From Rhodococcus opacus (GTDB lineage Bacteria; Actinomycetota; Actinomycetes; Mycobacteriales; Mycobacteriaceae), in the NCBI RefSeq assembly GCF_012396235.1, contig NZ_JAAXPA010000032.1:42065-106064 (forward strand): a DNA stretch of 64,000 nt. The letters are read 5' to 3'. This document shows positions 41,685 through 50,243 of the stretch, piece by piece. The translations under genes were made by a program, and so were the position numbers. The notes below the pieces were generated by a model. The model did not search any database. It worked only from the letters and a program-made list of their open reading frames with translations, and was not told the origin of the DNA. The stretch's first letter is position 1, and every line of letters begins with the position of its first letter.

Positions 41685-42659
41685 TCAGCCTGCGGCCTCG
41701 GACATCGCCTTGGCATCCTCCTCGCCGAACTTCTCCTCGAGGGCCTCGGGTGAGTAATCCAGATCGATCTCCTCGACCGGGCGTCCGCGCGCAGACTCGA
41801 TCGCCCCCAGCCGGCGCTGCGCCCGGTCTGCGGCGTACGCGATGAACTCCTGGTCGTCGAGCCCGTACGGCTGGACCTCGAATTGCTTGTTGACCCAGTC
41901 GATCATGCCCAGGGCCAACGGCATCAGCTCCGCCATCCGCTCCTGGACGACGTCCCAGTTGCTGTCGTCGGCGGCGACGTGCCGGCGACAGGTGAACGTC
42001 CCCCACGCCATGTGGCGTCGTTCGTCGTCGCCGATCCTGCGGACGAGTTCCTGCATCCCCGGCAGGATCCCGCGCGTGGTGCACACCTTCTGCCAGGCGT
42101 AGTACCCGGTGAGTGCGAGACTGCCCTCGATGACGTGGTTGTAGGTGACGCTGGCCCGCACCTGATTGGCGGGGCTGGGATCGCTCTCGAGCACTTTCAG
42201 TGATCCCGGCAGCTCCTCGTAGAACAACTGCCGGTAGTACGGATTCTCGGCGACGAAGGGATGCAGGTCGCGTGTCAGGCCCACCGCGTCCATCCACAAC
42301 CGGAACACCTGGGTGTGCTTGGCCTCCTCGAAACAGAACTGCGTCAGGTACATCTCGTCCCCGAAGCGCCCCTCGGCGGCCATCGCCTTCATGAACGGCT
42401 GGATGTCCTCGGTGACCGCTTCCTCACCGGCGATGAACTGTGCGACCAGATACGTGGAGTTGCGCTGCTGCTCCGAGTTCAGCCCCTCCCAGTCCTCCGC
42501 GTCCCGGCCGAAGTCGAGGTCCGTTGGGTTCCAGAACTTGGCGTTGCCCTTCGTGAACAGCCGCAGCGGGAACGCGTCCCAGTTGAGGCCCCCCGCGCGG
42601 AGCGAGCTGAACCCTTGCCTGCCGGGCGCGTAGGGGCGTCCGGGCGTGAGTGTCGACAT
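41685..42659 (-). CDS. R2-like ligand-binding oxidase (R2lox, Mn/Fe)
   Basis: A 324-residue ferritin-fold protein related to ribonucleotide reductase R2 and to M. tuberculosis Rv0233. The metal ligands are in FIAGEEAVTED, QFCFEEAKHTQVF, HVIEGSLAL and GDDERRHMAWG. The Val of EEAV and the Tyr of RASVTYNHV occupy the positions that form the Val-Tyr ether crosslink known for R2lox, and the radical-site Tyr of true R2 is absent. It oxidises an unknown hydrophobic ligand. No nrdA-type partner is nearby. Confidence 0.92.
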   Translation of the reverse strand: MSTLTPGRPYAPGRQGFSSLRAGGLNWDAFPLRLFTKGNAKFWNPTDLDFGRDAEDWEGLNSEQQRNSTYLVAQFIAGEEAVTEDIQPFMKAMAAEGRFGDEMYLTQFCFEEAKHTQVFRLWMDAVGLTRDLHPFVAENPYYRQLFYEELPGSLKVLESDPSPANQVRASVTYNHVIEGSLALTGYYAWQKVCTTRGILPGMQELVRRIGDDERRHMAWGTFTCRRHVAADDSNWDVVQERMAELMPLALGMIDWVNKQFEVQPYGLDDQEFIAYAADRAQRRLGAIESARGRPVEEIDLDYSPEALEEKFGEEDAKAMSEAAG

Positions 42660-42811
42660 CGTTGGCCTTCTTCCGGACGTGCGGAAGACGTCGTCGGACG
42701 CCCCGCAGCTTCGGGTCGCTCGTCGTGACTACCGTCTCGTTCCGAGGCCCCGCTTCGGTTCCCACGCTAGTCCTGCCGAAGCCGTCACGGTTTACATTTT
42801 CGGACTTTTTG

Positions 42812-43597
42812 TCAGCTCTTCTCGGGCTTCATCAGGAACGGCAGGACCGCCGCCGCGAAGTCGTCGTAGCGGTCGCGATGAATGCTGTGCCCGCTGCGGA
42901 ACACCACCACCCGGCAGTTCGGTATCGCCGCCACCGCGGACTCGAGTCTGCGCGGATCCACCATTCCGCCCGTACCGCCCCGCAGAATCAGCGTGTCGGC
43001 CTCGATGTCCGGCAATCTGTCCCACCACAACGGATCCGGGCGGCGGAACTGCTCGAGCGCCGAACCCGTCATCGACCGATCGAAGGCGAACACCGCCCGC
43101 GGATGCCGGATCAGGCTCGTCGTTGCGTGCCACAGTTCCGGCAGCGACGGCAGCCGATTCGCGAAGACCTGTTCCGGGTCACCGGGACGCAACGGGAGCG
43201 GTGCCTCCTCGATCACCAGCCGGCGAACCAGCCCGGGAGTGGCCTGAGCCGCGAGCGACGCCGCATGACCACCGAGGGAATGGCCGATGAGATCCACCCG
43301 CGTCAGCCCGAGGTTGTCGCACACCTCCACCACGTCGGCACCGAACTCCTCGAACAGATACGACCCGGCGCGGGCACTGCGACCGTGCCCCCGCAGATCC
43401 AGGACGAGGACGCGTCGCCCGCGGGCGACGAGTGCGCGGGCGAATCGGTCCCAGGTACCGCCGTCACCGCCCATCCCGTGCACCAGAACCACCGGCACGG
43501 GATGGACGTCCGACGACCCCGGCACCGAGGACTCGCCACTGTCTCGGTAGGCGATCTCGATACCGGTGCGCGTCGGGGTAGTCCTGCTCGTCTCCAC
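42812..43597 (-). CDS. alpha/beta hydrolase
   Basis: A 261-residue hydrolase. The oxyanion-hole region VVLVHGMGGDGGTWDRFA, the nucleophile elbow LIGHSLGGHAAS, an acidic residue region in TLILRGGTGGMVDP and a final His in VVFRSGHSIHRDRY are all present. Substrate not predictable. The 150-bp space before R2lox shows no gene. Confidence 0.9.
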   Translation of the reverse strand: METSRTTPTRTGIEIAYRDSGESSVPGSSDVHPVPVVLVHGMGGDGGTWDRFARALVARGRRVLVLDLRGHGRSARAGSYLFEEFGADVVEVCDNLGLTRVDLIGHSLGGHAASLAAQATPGLVRRLVIEEAPLPLRPGDPEQVFANRLPSLPELWHATTSLIRHPRAVFAFDRSMTGSALEQFRRPDPLWWDRLPDIEADTLILRGGTGGMVDPRRLESAVAAIPNCRVVVFRSGHSIHRDRYDDFAAAVLPFLMKPEKS

Positions 43598-43608
43598 GAG
43601 AATCCAGA

Positions 43609-45249
43609 CTAGCGAGTACGGGCACCCTGGCCGCGAACTACCGACCCGACCCGTACGGGCGGGTGATGATCTCCAGATAATGACCGGACGGGTCGAGGAA
43701 GTAGACGCCTCGCCCGCCGTCGTTGGTGTTGATGGTGCCCGGCAGCGTCTGCCGCGGATCCGCCCAGTGATCGAGACCCCACTCGACGATCAGGCCGTAG
43801 ATCCGGTCGAAGTCGTCCTCGCCGACGAGGAACGCATAGTGCTGCGGCTGGAATTCGATCGGCGGTTCCGCGAAGTCGAGAGACACCCCGTTGTCGAGGG
43901 CGACCGCCAGGAAATGGCCGGCGGGCACGGCGTCCGGCAGTCCGAACAACGTGGTGAAGAATGTCGCCGACTCCTGCTTGTTCTTGGCGGCGACGATCGT
44001 GTGGATCAACTACTCGGCCCTGAAGGGCCGGGTTTGTGCTCACGTTCCCACTGGCTGCGGGAGGGGTGGCTGCTATGGGCGCGGTTGATTGGGCGGCCCT
44101 GTACGTGCGATGTCCGAGTGCGGCAATGTTGCGGGCCGCGTTGTGGTCGGCATGACCGGTCCACTGGCAGTGTCGGCATCGGAACGTTGCTTGCGAGACC
44201 CGGTTCGCTTTGTCGCAGTACCCGCAGTGTGAGCAGGTTCGCGAGGTGTTCCGGGGGTCAACGACAGCGACAGGTACCCCAGACCTCTCGGCCTTGTAGG
44301 TGATCTGCGCGCGTAGCTGGGCGTATCCCCAGGAGTGCAGTTGGGTCCGTTGCCTCCGGGCTAGCCGTACCCGGTCGCGGATACCCGACAGGTCTTCCAC
44401 CGCGATCCCACGACCGGTGCGTTGTGCCTTGGCAACAATAGTTTTCGACAGTTGATGGTTGATGTCGGTGGCGAACCGCTGTTCCTTTCGTCGCCGTGCC
44501 TTCAATTTCCGTTTCGCGGATTTCGTGCCGACTCGTTGCAAACTCGCGCGCAGGGCGGCGTTCTTCTTCCTACGCGCGGTCTCCGCCCCTGCGGACCACC
44601 GCACGTCGAGGGTGGCCGGATCGTCGTCGGTGGTGACGGCGAGGTTCACGATCCCCAGATCCACTCCCAGCCAGCCTTCGGCGGTGTCCGGCGGCGGGGC
44701 CGGTTCCGGTGAGGGCTCGTCGACGGTGGCGTGCAGGTAGAAGTGCCCGTCGCGGTAGACGAGGTCGGATTCACCCTTGCGGGAAGCGAGAAGCTTGTGT
44801 TGCCACGGCGCGCACACGAACCGCACACCCCGCATCCGGCCAGCCGTGGTCCAGATCGACACGGTCGATACGTCCATTTGCCACGACAGGCATCTGTCGT
44901 CGAACGGTTGGGCAGCACATGGCCGGAATGCGACCGCGGTCTCCGCCACCGCCGTATACCGTGTCGACCCCGGCCGACCGTAGTTTCCGTTGGTCAGGGT
45001 CGCCTGCCGGGTGGTGTACGCGTCGGCCACTTTCCGCAGAACATGCAACGCCGGCTGCGCGGAGAGCCCCCGTGCCTTCACCTCCGGATACAGCGCGACT
45101 TGCAGCGCCCGTCGTGACCGCAGTTCCATCGACTGCGCCAACCCGGCCACCTCGTTGGCAACCTCGTTGCACAACACCAACGTCGATTCCAGCGCCGCGA
45201 ACTGATCCGCAGTGGGTACGAGCTTGACCACGACAACCCTTCTCACCAC
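43609..45249 (-). CDS. tnpB: TnpB (IS605 OrfB) RNA-guided nuclease, reading through into flank
   Basis: The first 413 residues (45249 to about 44010) are a complete TnpB. RuvC residues are D197 (GWLGVDLGIVNLAV), E285 (GIAVEDLS) and D368 (GHADHNAARNI), and the zinc finger is C339/C342 and C358/C361. Unusually the frame has no stop at the element end; it runs on for about 130 codons across the whole VOC gene in another frame to 43609. The stop was probably lost or lay beyond a shifted right end. The guide RNA of TnpB normally spans the 3' part of this gene and the right end. Confidence 0.85.
   Translation of the reverse strand: MVRRVVVVKLVPTADQFAALESTLVLCNEVANEVAGLAQSMELRSRRALQVALYPEVKARGLSAQPALHVLRKVADAYTTRQATLTNGNYGRPGSTRYTAVAETAVAFRPCAAQPFDDRCLSWQMDVSTVSIWTTAGRMRGVRFVCAPWQHKLLASRKGESDLVYRDGHFYLHATVDEPSPEPAPPPDTAEGWLGVDLGIVNLAVTTDDDPATLDVRWSAGAETARRKKNAALRASLQRVGTKSAKRKLKARRRKEQRFATDINHQLSKTIVAKAQRTGRGIAVEDLSGIRDRVRLARRQRTQLHSWGYAQLRAQITYKAERSGVPVAVVDPRNTSRTCSHCGYCDKANRVSQATFRCRHCQWTGHADHNAARNIAALGHRTYRAAQSTAPIAATPPAASGNVSTNPALQGRVVDPHDRRRQEQAGVGDILHHVVRTAGRRARRPFPGGRPRQRGVSRLRGTADRIPAAALCVPRRRGRLRPDLRPDRRVGSRSLGGSAADAAGHHQHQRRRARRLLPRPVRSLSGDHHPPVRVGSVVRGQGARTR
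43638..44009 (-). CDS. VOC-family (glyoxalase-like) protein
   Basis: A 123-residue single-domain VOC protein (HTIVAAKNKQESATFFTTLF, HFLAVALDNGVSLDFAEPP, HYAFLVGEDDFDRIYGLI, GVYFLDPSGHYLEIITRPYG). The metal-ligand pattern His/Glu is retained. The likely start is TTG 44009, which sits at the very end of the inserted IS element with no ribosome site visible, so the insertion has probably removed the native promoter and perhaps the native first codon. Expression may depend on read-through from tnpB. Confidence 0.82.
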   Translation of the reverse strand: MIHTIVAAKNKQESATFFTTLFGLPDAVPAGHFLAVALDNGVSLDFAEPPIEFQPQHYAFLVGEDDFDRIYGLIVEWGLDHWADPRQTLPGTINTNDGGRGVYFLDPSGHYLEIITRPYGSGR

Positions 45250-45595
45250 GCACCCACCGCCTCCCCTAGTCGACTAGCCTTCACCGACCCGATGTGTGAA
45301 CAGATCATGACAGAGGGGTACGACAAGTTCGGGGCAACACTCACCTCACCGAATTCGACGGCGACACCGAGCGCACCTACTGATCCACCCAGGTCAACAG
45401 CCTCAAAGGCGTCTCCGCCCGCCGCCTGCGGCAGGAGTTCCCCGAACACATACGCAAATACTTGCAGGGCAACCACTTCTAGTCGCTCCTACTTCGCCTG
45501 CGTCCGCAGGCGAAGCGCCGCTGTCGCTCATCGCCGAATACATCACCAACCAGAAACGACCCGACCCGCCAACCACACCTACATCCACCCGAAAC
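44005..45595. mobile_element. IS605-type insertion element (tnpB plus decayed divergent tnpA)
   Basis: tnpB on the minus strand and a tnpA remnant on the plus strand are divergent, the arrangement of IS605. The right end near 44010 carries the hairpin CGGCCCT GA AGGGCCG (44015-44030), as expected of the subterminal hairpins of this family. The left end is not exactly placed; it should lie beyond the tnpA remnant, near 45600. Confidence 0.75.
45265..45595 (+). pseudogene. tnpA: remnant of IS200/IS605 TnpA (Y1 transposase)
   Basis: Pieces of TnpA are recognisable in three frames: AFTDPMCEQIMTEGYDKFGATLT (from about 45278), then after a frameshift HLTEFDGDTERTY and a TGA, QVNSLKGVSARRLRQEFPEH with RKYLQGNHF and a TAG, then GEAPLSLIAEYITNQKRP in another frame. 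The HUH segment that should read DHVHLLV and the catalytic Tyr region are missing or destroyed. The gene cannot make transposase. From 45600 to 45820 no gene is supported. Confidence 0.82.
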
Positions 45596-45823
45596 ACCCC
45601 CGCACCACAGATCAGCTTCCTCCCGTGCCCTGAACGGCCAGGATCCCGCTGATAGCTCAGTTGAAAGAAATGGGCACAGTCGACCCTTTCGAGGTATGCC
45701 ACGAGCCCGACGATGCAGCCGTGGCCGGCCTCCATGCCTGACGCTGTCCGCCACCGGCACGCGACCCTCTGCACAGCAAAGCATTTCGAACGGTCGGTTC
45801 GCAAGGGAGATCGGCTGGGCGGG

Positions 45824-46426
45824 TTACGCCGCCCGCCCCACCCGATAGCGCAACGTGACGACCCCGGAGTCGTAACCCTTCGACTCCAGCAACGTCAGCG
45901 CATGCATCCCGGTGTCCTCGTCGAGGAGCCTGCGTCCCTGTCCCAGCAGGATCGGCACCACGTGCAACTGGATTTCGTCGACCAGTTCGGCGGCGAGCAG
46001 CGATCGCGCGAGGGTGATGCTTCCCCACACGATCAGGTCGCCCCCCGGCTCCTGCCGGAGTTGCTGCACCCTCTCGACGGCGTCGCCCGGCCACAGCTGC
46101 GCCGGCTCCCGATCCCCCCACGGGGCACTGTCCAGCGTCGAGGAGAACACGAGTTTCGGGATCGCGTTGACGGTCTCGGCCACGACCTCGCCCTGAGCCT
46201 GTTCGGTGGGCCAGTAGTCCGAGAACATCTGATACGTCTTGCGCCCCAGCAGGGCGAGGTCCGTGTCGGCGAGCAGACGGAGGTTGTACCGGTCCACCTC
46301 ACCGTAATCCGGCACCGCATCGAAGAAGTCCAGCTCGCCGGACCGCCCGGCGACGAACCCGTCGAGGCTCGTCAATTCCTGGACGACGACCCTGCGGTGC
46401 AGCGTGTCCCGCTCCGTGTCACTCAT
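45824..46426 (-). CDS. dihydrofolate reductase-like (RibD C-terminal domain) protein
   Basis: A 200-residue protein of the RibD-C/YyaP type. The N-terminus is RRVVVQELTSLDGFVAG, followed by LALLGRKTYQMFSDYW, then GGDLIVWGSITLARSLLAAELVDEIQLHVVPILLGQGRRL. Members are NADPH-dependent reductases with unknown substrates. Its start overlaps the end of imuB by 8 bp, so it may ride on the SOS transcript, although its role in mutagenesis is not known. Confidence 0.88.
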   Translation of the reverse strand: MSDTERDTLHRRVVVQELTSLDGFVAGRSGELDFFDAVPDYGEVDRYNLRLLADTDLALLGRKTYQMFSDYWPTEQAQGEVVAETVNAIPKLVFSSTLDSAPWGDREPAQLWPGDAVERVQQLRQEPGGDLIVWGSITLARSLLAAELVDEIQLHVVPILLGQGRRLLDEDTGMHALTLLESKGYDSGVVTLRYRVGRAA

Positions 46427-47972
46427 AGATTCCCTCCACCGACCAACGGCCTGCCGTGCAGATCACCAGCAGCGCCCGCGACTCTTCCAGCAGTACCTGG
46501 GCCCGGGCCGCCGTCCGGGCGGCCGGAGGGTCCCACCACCGCTCGTCCACCGGCCACGGTCCGGCCCATCCGCACACCGCCCACTCTCGGCTCCCCCACC
46601 GCAACCGCGCGGGAGGCGCGCTGAACACACCACGTTCCGTGACCGTCACAGCCATACCCCGCTCGTCCGACATCCACACCTCCGGATACGCGGTCAGCAC
46701 CGCGGCAGGCGCCGGTTCCGGCAACGTGCCCGGCCACGGCTCCGACGGATCGTTGCGAGGAATCAACTCGTCGCCCAACGGCAGCAACGTGATGCGCTCC
46801 GCCGGGCCCCGCCCACCGCTGAGGACACCCACCTGCACGGCTTCCCCACCGAGCAGGCCCTGCACCCGCACCAGAGCCCGCCGGGCCCGCTCGTCCTGGT
46901 CACCGACCCCACCCCACAGACCCAGCTGCAAGGCTCCGGCCGCCACCACTTCCACCGGTTCGAGTCGCAGGACGGCGATACCGGCGGTGGGCCGCTTCTC
47001 GCTGCGCCCGGTCAACCACCCGTCCAGCTGCCACCGCACCCGGTCCGCCGTCGCCTCCGGCGTCAACGGTTCCGCACATCTCCAGATCCGGGACAGTTGC
47101 TCACCGTTGCCGGTGCTCGCCGAGATCGCCAGCCGGGTGCAGGCCACCGCGGCGTCCGACAGTGTGCGATGAAGCTTCTCCGCCAGCGCACGCCCCGCGA
47201 AGGCAGCGGCGTCGACCCGTTCGATGACGGGATCGCACCGTTCCTCGACCTCCAGGTCGGGAGGCAGCGACCGCCCCGACGGGGGACGCTCCGGCTCACC
47301 CCGCGCGGCCCGATGCGCCAGCACCGCATCGGTTCCGAACCGCGAAGCCACATCGCCCGCCGACAGCGCGGCGAAACTGCCGATCGTGCGCAACCCGAGC
47401 CGGTGCAGCAGATCGACCAGCTCACCGCGGTGGGGTGCCGCGAGGCTCGGCTCGGCGGCCAGTTCCCGCATCGGGAGCGGCGCCAGGAAGGCGGCCCCCT
47501 CACCCGGTGACACGAGAGTTGCTCTGCGCGCGGCGATCACGGCCGTGGACAGCTGATCGGCGATACCGACCTGGCACTCCACCCCCACCGCCGACACCTG
47601 GTCCACCAACCGTTCCGCGGCGGCTTCCTCCGAACCGAAATACCGGGCGACGCCCCGAGCGGACAGCACCACGAGCCCGGGTCGCAGCACCTCGACACCG
47701 GGCGCCACCGCGTCGACGGCCGAGGCGACCGGCTCGAACAGCCGCGCGTCGCGGTCGGGATCGGCTGCCACCACGTGCAACCGGGGGCACCGGGCCTGGG
47801 ACTCGCGGCGGCGCAGCCCTCTGCGCACCCCGTCCGCGCGGGCCGGCGCCGAGCAGGCGATCACCCGATTGCCCGACGTCACCGCCACCGGATGCGTCGG
47901 CGGGAGGTCCGCGGAGGCGGCCGCCGCGATCGCGGGCCAGTCGGGGCACCACAACGCCAGCACCCGGCTCAC
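46419..47972 (-). CDS. imuB: ImuB, Y-family polymerase-like mutasome adaptor
   Basis: A 517-residue Y-family homologue. It starts SRVLALWCPDWPAIAA and lacks the catalytic acidic residues expected after the first strand, as known for ImuB. The beta-clamp-binding motif LQLGLWGG is present near residue 350, and the C-terminal 150 residues form the ImuB-specific tail. It starts at GTG 47972, overlapping the imuA' stop (GTGA). It links DnaE2 and ImuA' to the sliding clamp during SOS translesion synthesis. Confidence 0.92.
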   Translation of the reverse strand: MSRVLALWCPDWPAIAAAASADLPPTHPVAVTSGNRVIACSAPARADGVRRGLRRRESQARCPRLHVVAADPDRDARLFEPVASAVDAVAPGVEVLRPGLVVLSARGVARYFGSEEAAAERLVDQVSAVGVECQVGIADQLSTAVIAARRATLVSPGEGAAFLAPLPMRELAAEPSLAAPHRGELVDLLHRLGLRTIGSFAALSAGDVASRFGTDAVLAHRAARGEPERPPSGRSLPPDLEVEERCDPVIERVDAAAFAGRALAEKLHRTLSDAAVACTRLAISASTGNGEQLSRIWRCAEPLTPEATADRVRWQLDGWLTGRSEKRPTAGIAVLRLEPVEVVAAGALQLGLWGGVGDQDERARRALVRVQGLLGGEAVQVGVLSGGRGPAERITLLPLGDELIPRNDPSEPWPGTLPEPAPAAVLTAYPEVWMSDERGMAVTVTERGVFSAPPARLRWGSREWAVCGWAGPWPVDERWWDPPAARTAARAQVLLEESRALLVICTAGRWSVEGIYE

Positions 47973-48844
47973 AGACCCACCACCTCCACCGGCTCCGGGA
48001 AGGGGGCGGCCTCGAGGGACGCCACCGGTTCCGGAGTGCTCACCCATTCCACCCGGCCCTGCGCCGACCGCACGTCCAGCCGGGTGGTGCGCGGCTGGAA
48101 CGACCGCCCCCGGGCGCACACCGCCAGGCTGAGAGAACGCAACCGCCCGCATCCCCGGTCCTGAGATCCGTTGCCCAGTCCGGCGTAACCGTGCACCCGG
48201 GCTTCCAGCCGCATCTCCGCGCCGTCCCAGTGCCCGTCCGTGACGACCAGGGTCGACCCCTTGCTCCGGGCCCGGGCCACCACCGCACGCGCCCGGGACG
48301 GCGCCACCGACGCCCCTCCCAGTCCGAGCACCACCAGATCCATTCCGTCCAGCAGCACCGCGGCGATCTCCACCGGATCAGCGCCCGGGTCGGGGATCAG
48401 GGCCAGCCGTTCCAGCTGCGCCCCCATCTCGACCGCTGCCAGCACCCCGAGCCGGGGATGCCCGATCACCGCGACGTGTCCGCCGCCCGCGGTCACGGAC
48501 GCGACCAACCCCAGCAGCAGCGACGTGGCACCCGACACCGACACCACCGAACCGCGCACCAGCCCGCCTCGGGGAAGGAGTTCGGCCAGCGCAGCCGGAA
48601 CCGGGAGTACCCCGGCAGCATGGGAATCGGGCGCTGTGGAAGTACCCGTCGTGGGGAACGCACTCTCCACCGGGGCGCGGCTCGCCACCGATTCACCGCG
48701 CGCGGGAACAGCGGCCATCCGTCGTCGGAGGTAGTCCAGACGCTCCTGCCGGGACAGCCCGGACAACTCGGGAGACCCCGGCACCGGAAACCCCGGCTCG
48801 CCGGCCACTTCAGCCAACTCGACACCCCTGACACTCGGCACCAA
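47969..48844 (-). CDS. imuA': ImuA', RecA-like mutasome accessory protein
   Basis: A 291-residue protein with a degenerate RecA core (GGLVRGSVVSVSGATSLLLGLVASVTAGGGHVAVIG, residues about 92-127). The Walker A region lacks the usual GKT, which is normal for ImuA'. The C-terminal half is ImuA'-specific. The likely start is TTG 48844 or GTG 48841. It leads the imuA'-imuB unit and has a LexA-like box about 50 bp upstream. Confidence 0.87.
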   Translation of the reverse strand: MVPSVRGVELAEVAGEPGFPVPGSPELSGLSRQERLDYLRRRMAAVPARGESVASRAPVESAFPTTGTSTAPDSHAAGVLPVPAALAELLPRGGLVRGSVVSVSGATSLLLGLVASVTAGGGHVAVIGHPRLGVLAAVEMGAQLERLALIPDPGADPVEIAAVLLDGMDLVVLGLGGASVAPSRARAVVARARSKGSTLVVTDGHWDGAEMRLEARVHGYAGLGNGSQDRGCGRLRSLSLAVCARGRSFQPRTTRLDVRSAQGRVEWVSTPEPVASLEAAPFPEPVEVVGL

Positions 48845-48892
48845 CAGCGGTCGGCAACCACGGGGAAGACGCGGCTCGAACAGACGCTTTGT

Positions 48893-48908
48893 TCGAACGT
48901 ATTTTCGA
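48893..48908 (-). promoter_or_regulatory. LexA-like box of imuA'-imuB
   Basis: TCGAAC GTAT TTTCGA matches the SOS consensus TCGAAC-N4-GTTCGA with one mismatch, about 50 bp upstream of imuA'. The same intergenic space holds the start region of the divergent kinase gene. Confidence 0.8.
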
Positions 48909-49019
48909 ACTCATTTCAAGTAAAGCCGGTCGGTGGTGGCCCGTCAAGTGGACCCCGAATGGCCAGGTCAGGACCGTCGCACATCTCGTGTCCGCACAAT
49001 CCTCTAACCTGAACGCGTG

Positions 49020-50231
49020 ATGGAGCAGGAGCAGAGCGAAAGGGGCATCGGACCCGAATACCTGGTGGCCGGAAGATACCGCCTGCGGTCCAAACTGGGC
49101 GGCGGTGGAATGGGCGCGGTCTGGCTCGCCCGGGACACCCTGCTGCACCGCGACGTCGCCATCAAACAGGTCACCACGACGGCCGGACTCGACCCCGACG
49201 AGGCCCGCCGTGTCCGCGAACGCACCATGCGGGAAGGTCGCAACGCCGCCAAACTCGCCCACCGCCATTCCATCGCGATGTACGACGTCGCACTCGAGGC
49301 AGGCGAGCCCTGGCTGGTCATGGAGTACCTGCCGTCCCGCAGCCTCGCCCAGGCGATGAACATCGCCGACACACTGCCCCCGCTCGAGGTCGCCCAGATC
49401 GGCGCGCAGGTGGCCGACGCACTCACGGCCGCCCATGCCGCCGGGATCGTGCACCGGGACATCAAGCCGGGCAACATCCTCGTCGCCGACCGCGGCCGGG
49501 AACTCGGCACCGTCAAGATCAGCGACTTCGGCATCGCCCGCGCCAAGGGAGACTCCGCCGACACCACGAACGGGGTCATCACCGGCACACCCGCGTACTT
49601 CTCCCCCGAGGTCGCCCGCGGTCAGGACCCCACCGAGGCGAGCGACGTCTTCTCGCTCGGTTCCACGCTGTACACCGTCGTCGAGGGCCAGCCGCCGTTC
49701 GGGATCGACTCCGATTCCATCGCACTCCTGCACCGGGTCGCGAAGGCCGAGATCTACCGTCCCAGTAAGGCCGGGCCGCTCACCGACACGCTGCTGCACC
49801 TGCTCGAGCCCGACCCGGCGCGTCGTCCGACGATGGCCGAGGCCCGCGATGCCCTGGCCCGGGTGGCCATGGCCGGGGACGGAAACGTCGCGCACCTCGT
49901 CGGCTCGCCCGTCTATTCCGCAGACGGCACCATCCCGGCGTGGGCACACCGCTCGACGCCGTTGCCCGACTCACGCCGGCGCAGCAAACTGGTGAGTTCC
50001 ACCCAGGCCGGTCTGCCCGCGGTGCATCAGAGCACACCGCTCAAGAACGTGCCGCGTCCGCTCGGCCGGTTGCAGTGGCCGCCGCGCCCGACGAAACCCG
50101 CTCCCGGTTCGCCGGCCCCCACTGTCCGCGATCAGGTGGTGGCGTGGGCGCCGATCGCCATGGGTGTCATGGTCGCGATCCTGATCCTGGCCGTGCTCGT
50201 GGCCGTGATCGTCCTCCTCGCCCAGCCCTGA
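49020..50231 (+). CDS. membrane-anchored Ser/Thr protein kinase
   Basis: A 403-residue Hanks-type kinase. The glycine loop is LGGGGMGAVWLARD, the lysine VAIKQV, the catalytic loop IVHRDIKPGNILV and the DFG and APE-like motifs are in ISDFGIARAKG and TPAYFSPEVARGQ. The kinase domain covers about 18-285, followed by a Pro-rich linker and a single C-terminal helix (WAPIAMGVMVAILILAVLVAVIVLL) ending almost at the stop. It therefore has no extracellular sensor and no PASTA repeats. ATG 49020 or GTG 49017 may be the start. Confidence 0.9.
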   Translation: MEQEQSERGIGPEYLVAGRYRLRSKLGGGGMGAVWLARDTLLHRDVAIKQVTTTAGLDPDEARRVRERTMREGRNAAKLAHRHSIAMYDVALEAGEPWLVMEYLPSRSLAQAMNIADTLPPLEVAQIGAQVADALTAAHAAGIVHRDIKPGNILVADRGRELGTVKISDFGIARAKGDSADTTNGVITGTPAYFSPEVARGQDPTEASDVFSLGSTLYTVVEGQPPFGIDSDSIALLHRVAKAEIYRPSKAGPLTDTLLHLLEPDPARRPTMAEARDALARVAMAGDGNVAHLVGSPVYSADGTIPAWAHRSTPLPDSRRRSKLVSSTQAGLPAVHQSTPLKNVPRPLGRLQWPPRPTKPAPGSPAPTVRDQVVAWAPIAMGVMVAILILAVLVAVIVLLAQP

Positions 50232-50243
50232 CACCCCGGGAGG

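Noticed and set aside
45600..45823. Possible gene fragment between the tnpA remnant and the RibD-like gene
   Set aside because: Some protein-like stretches appear on the minus strand, but no start, ribosome site or known motif supports a gene.
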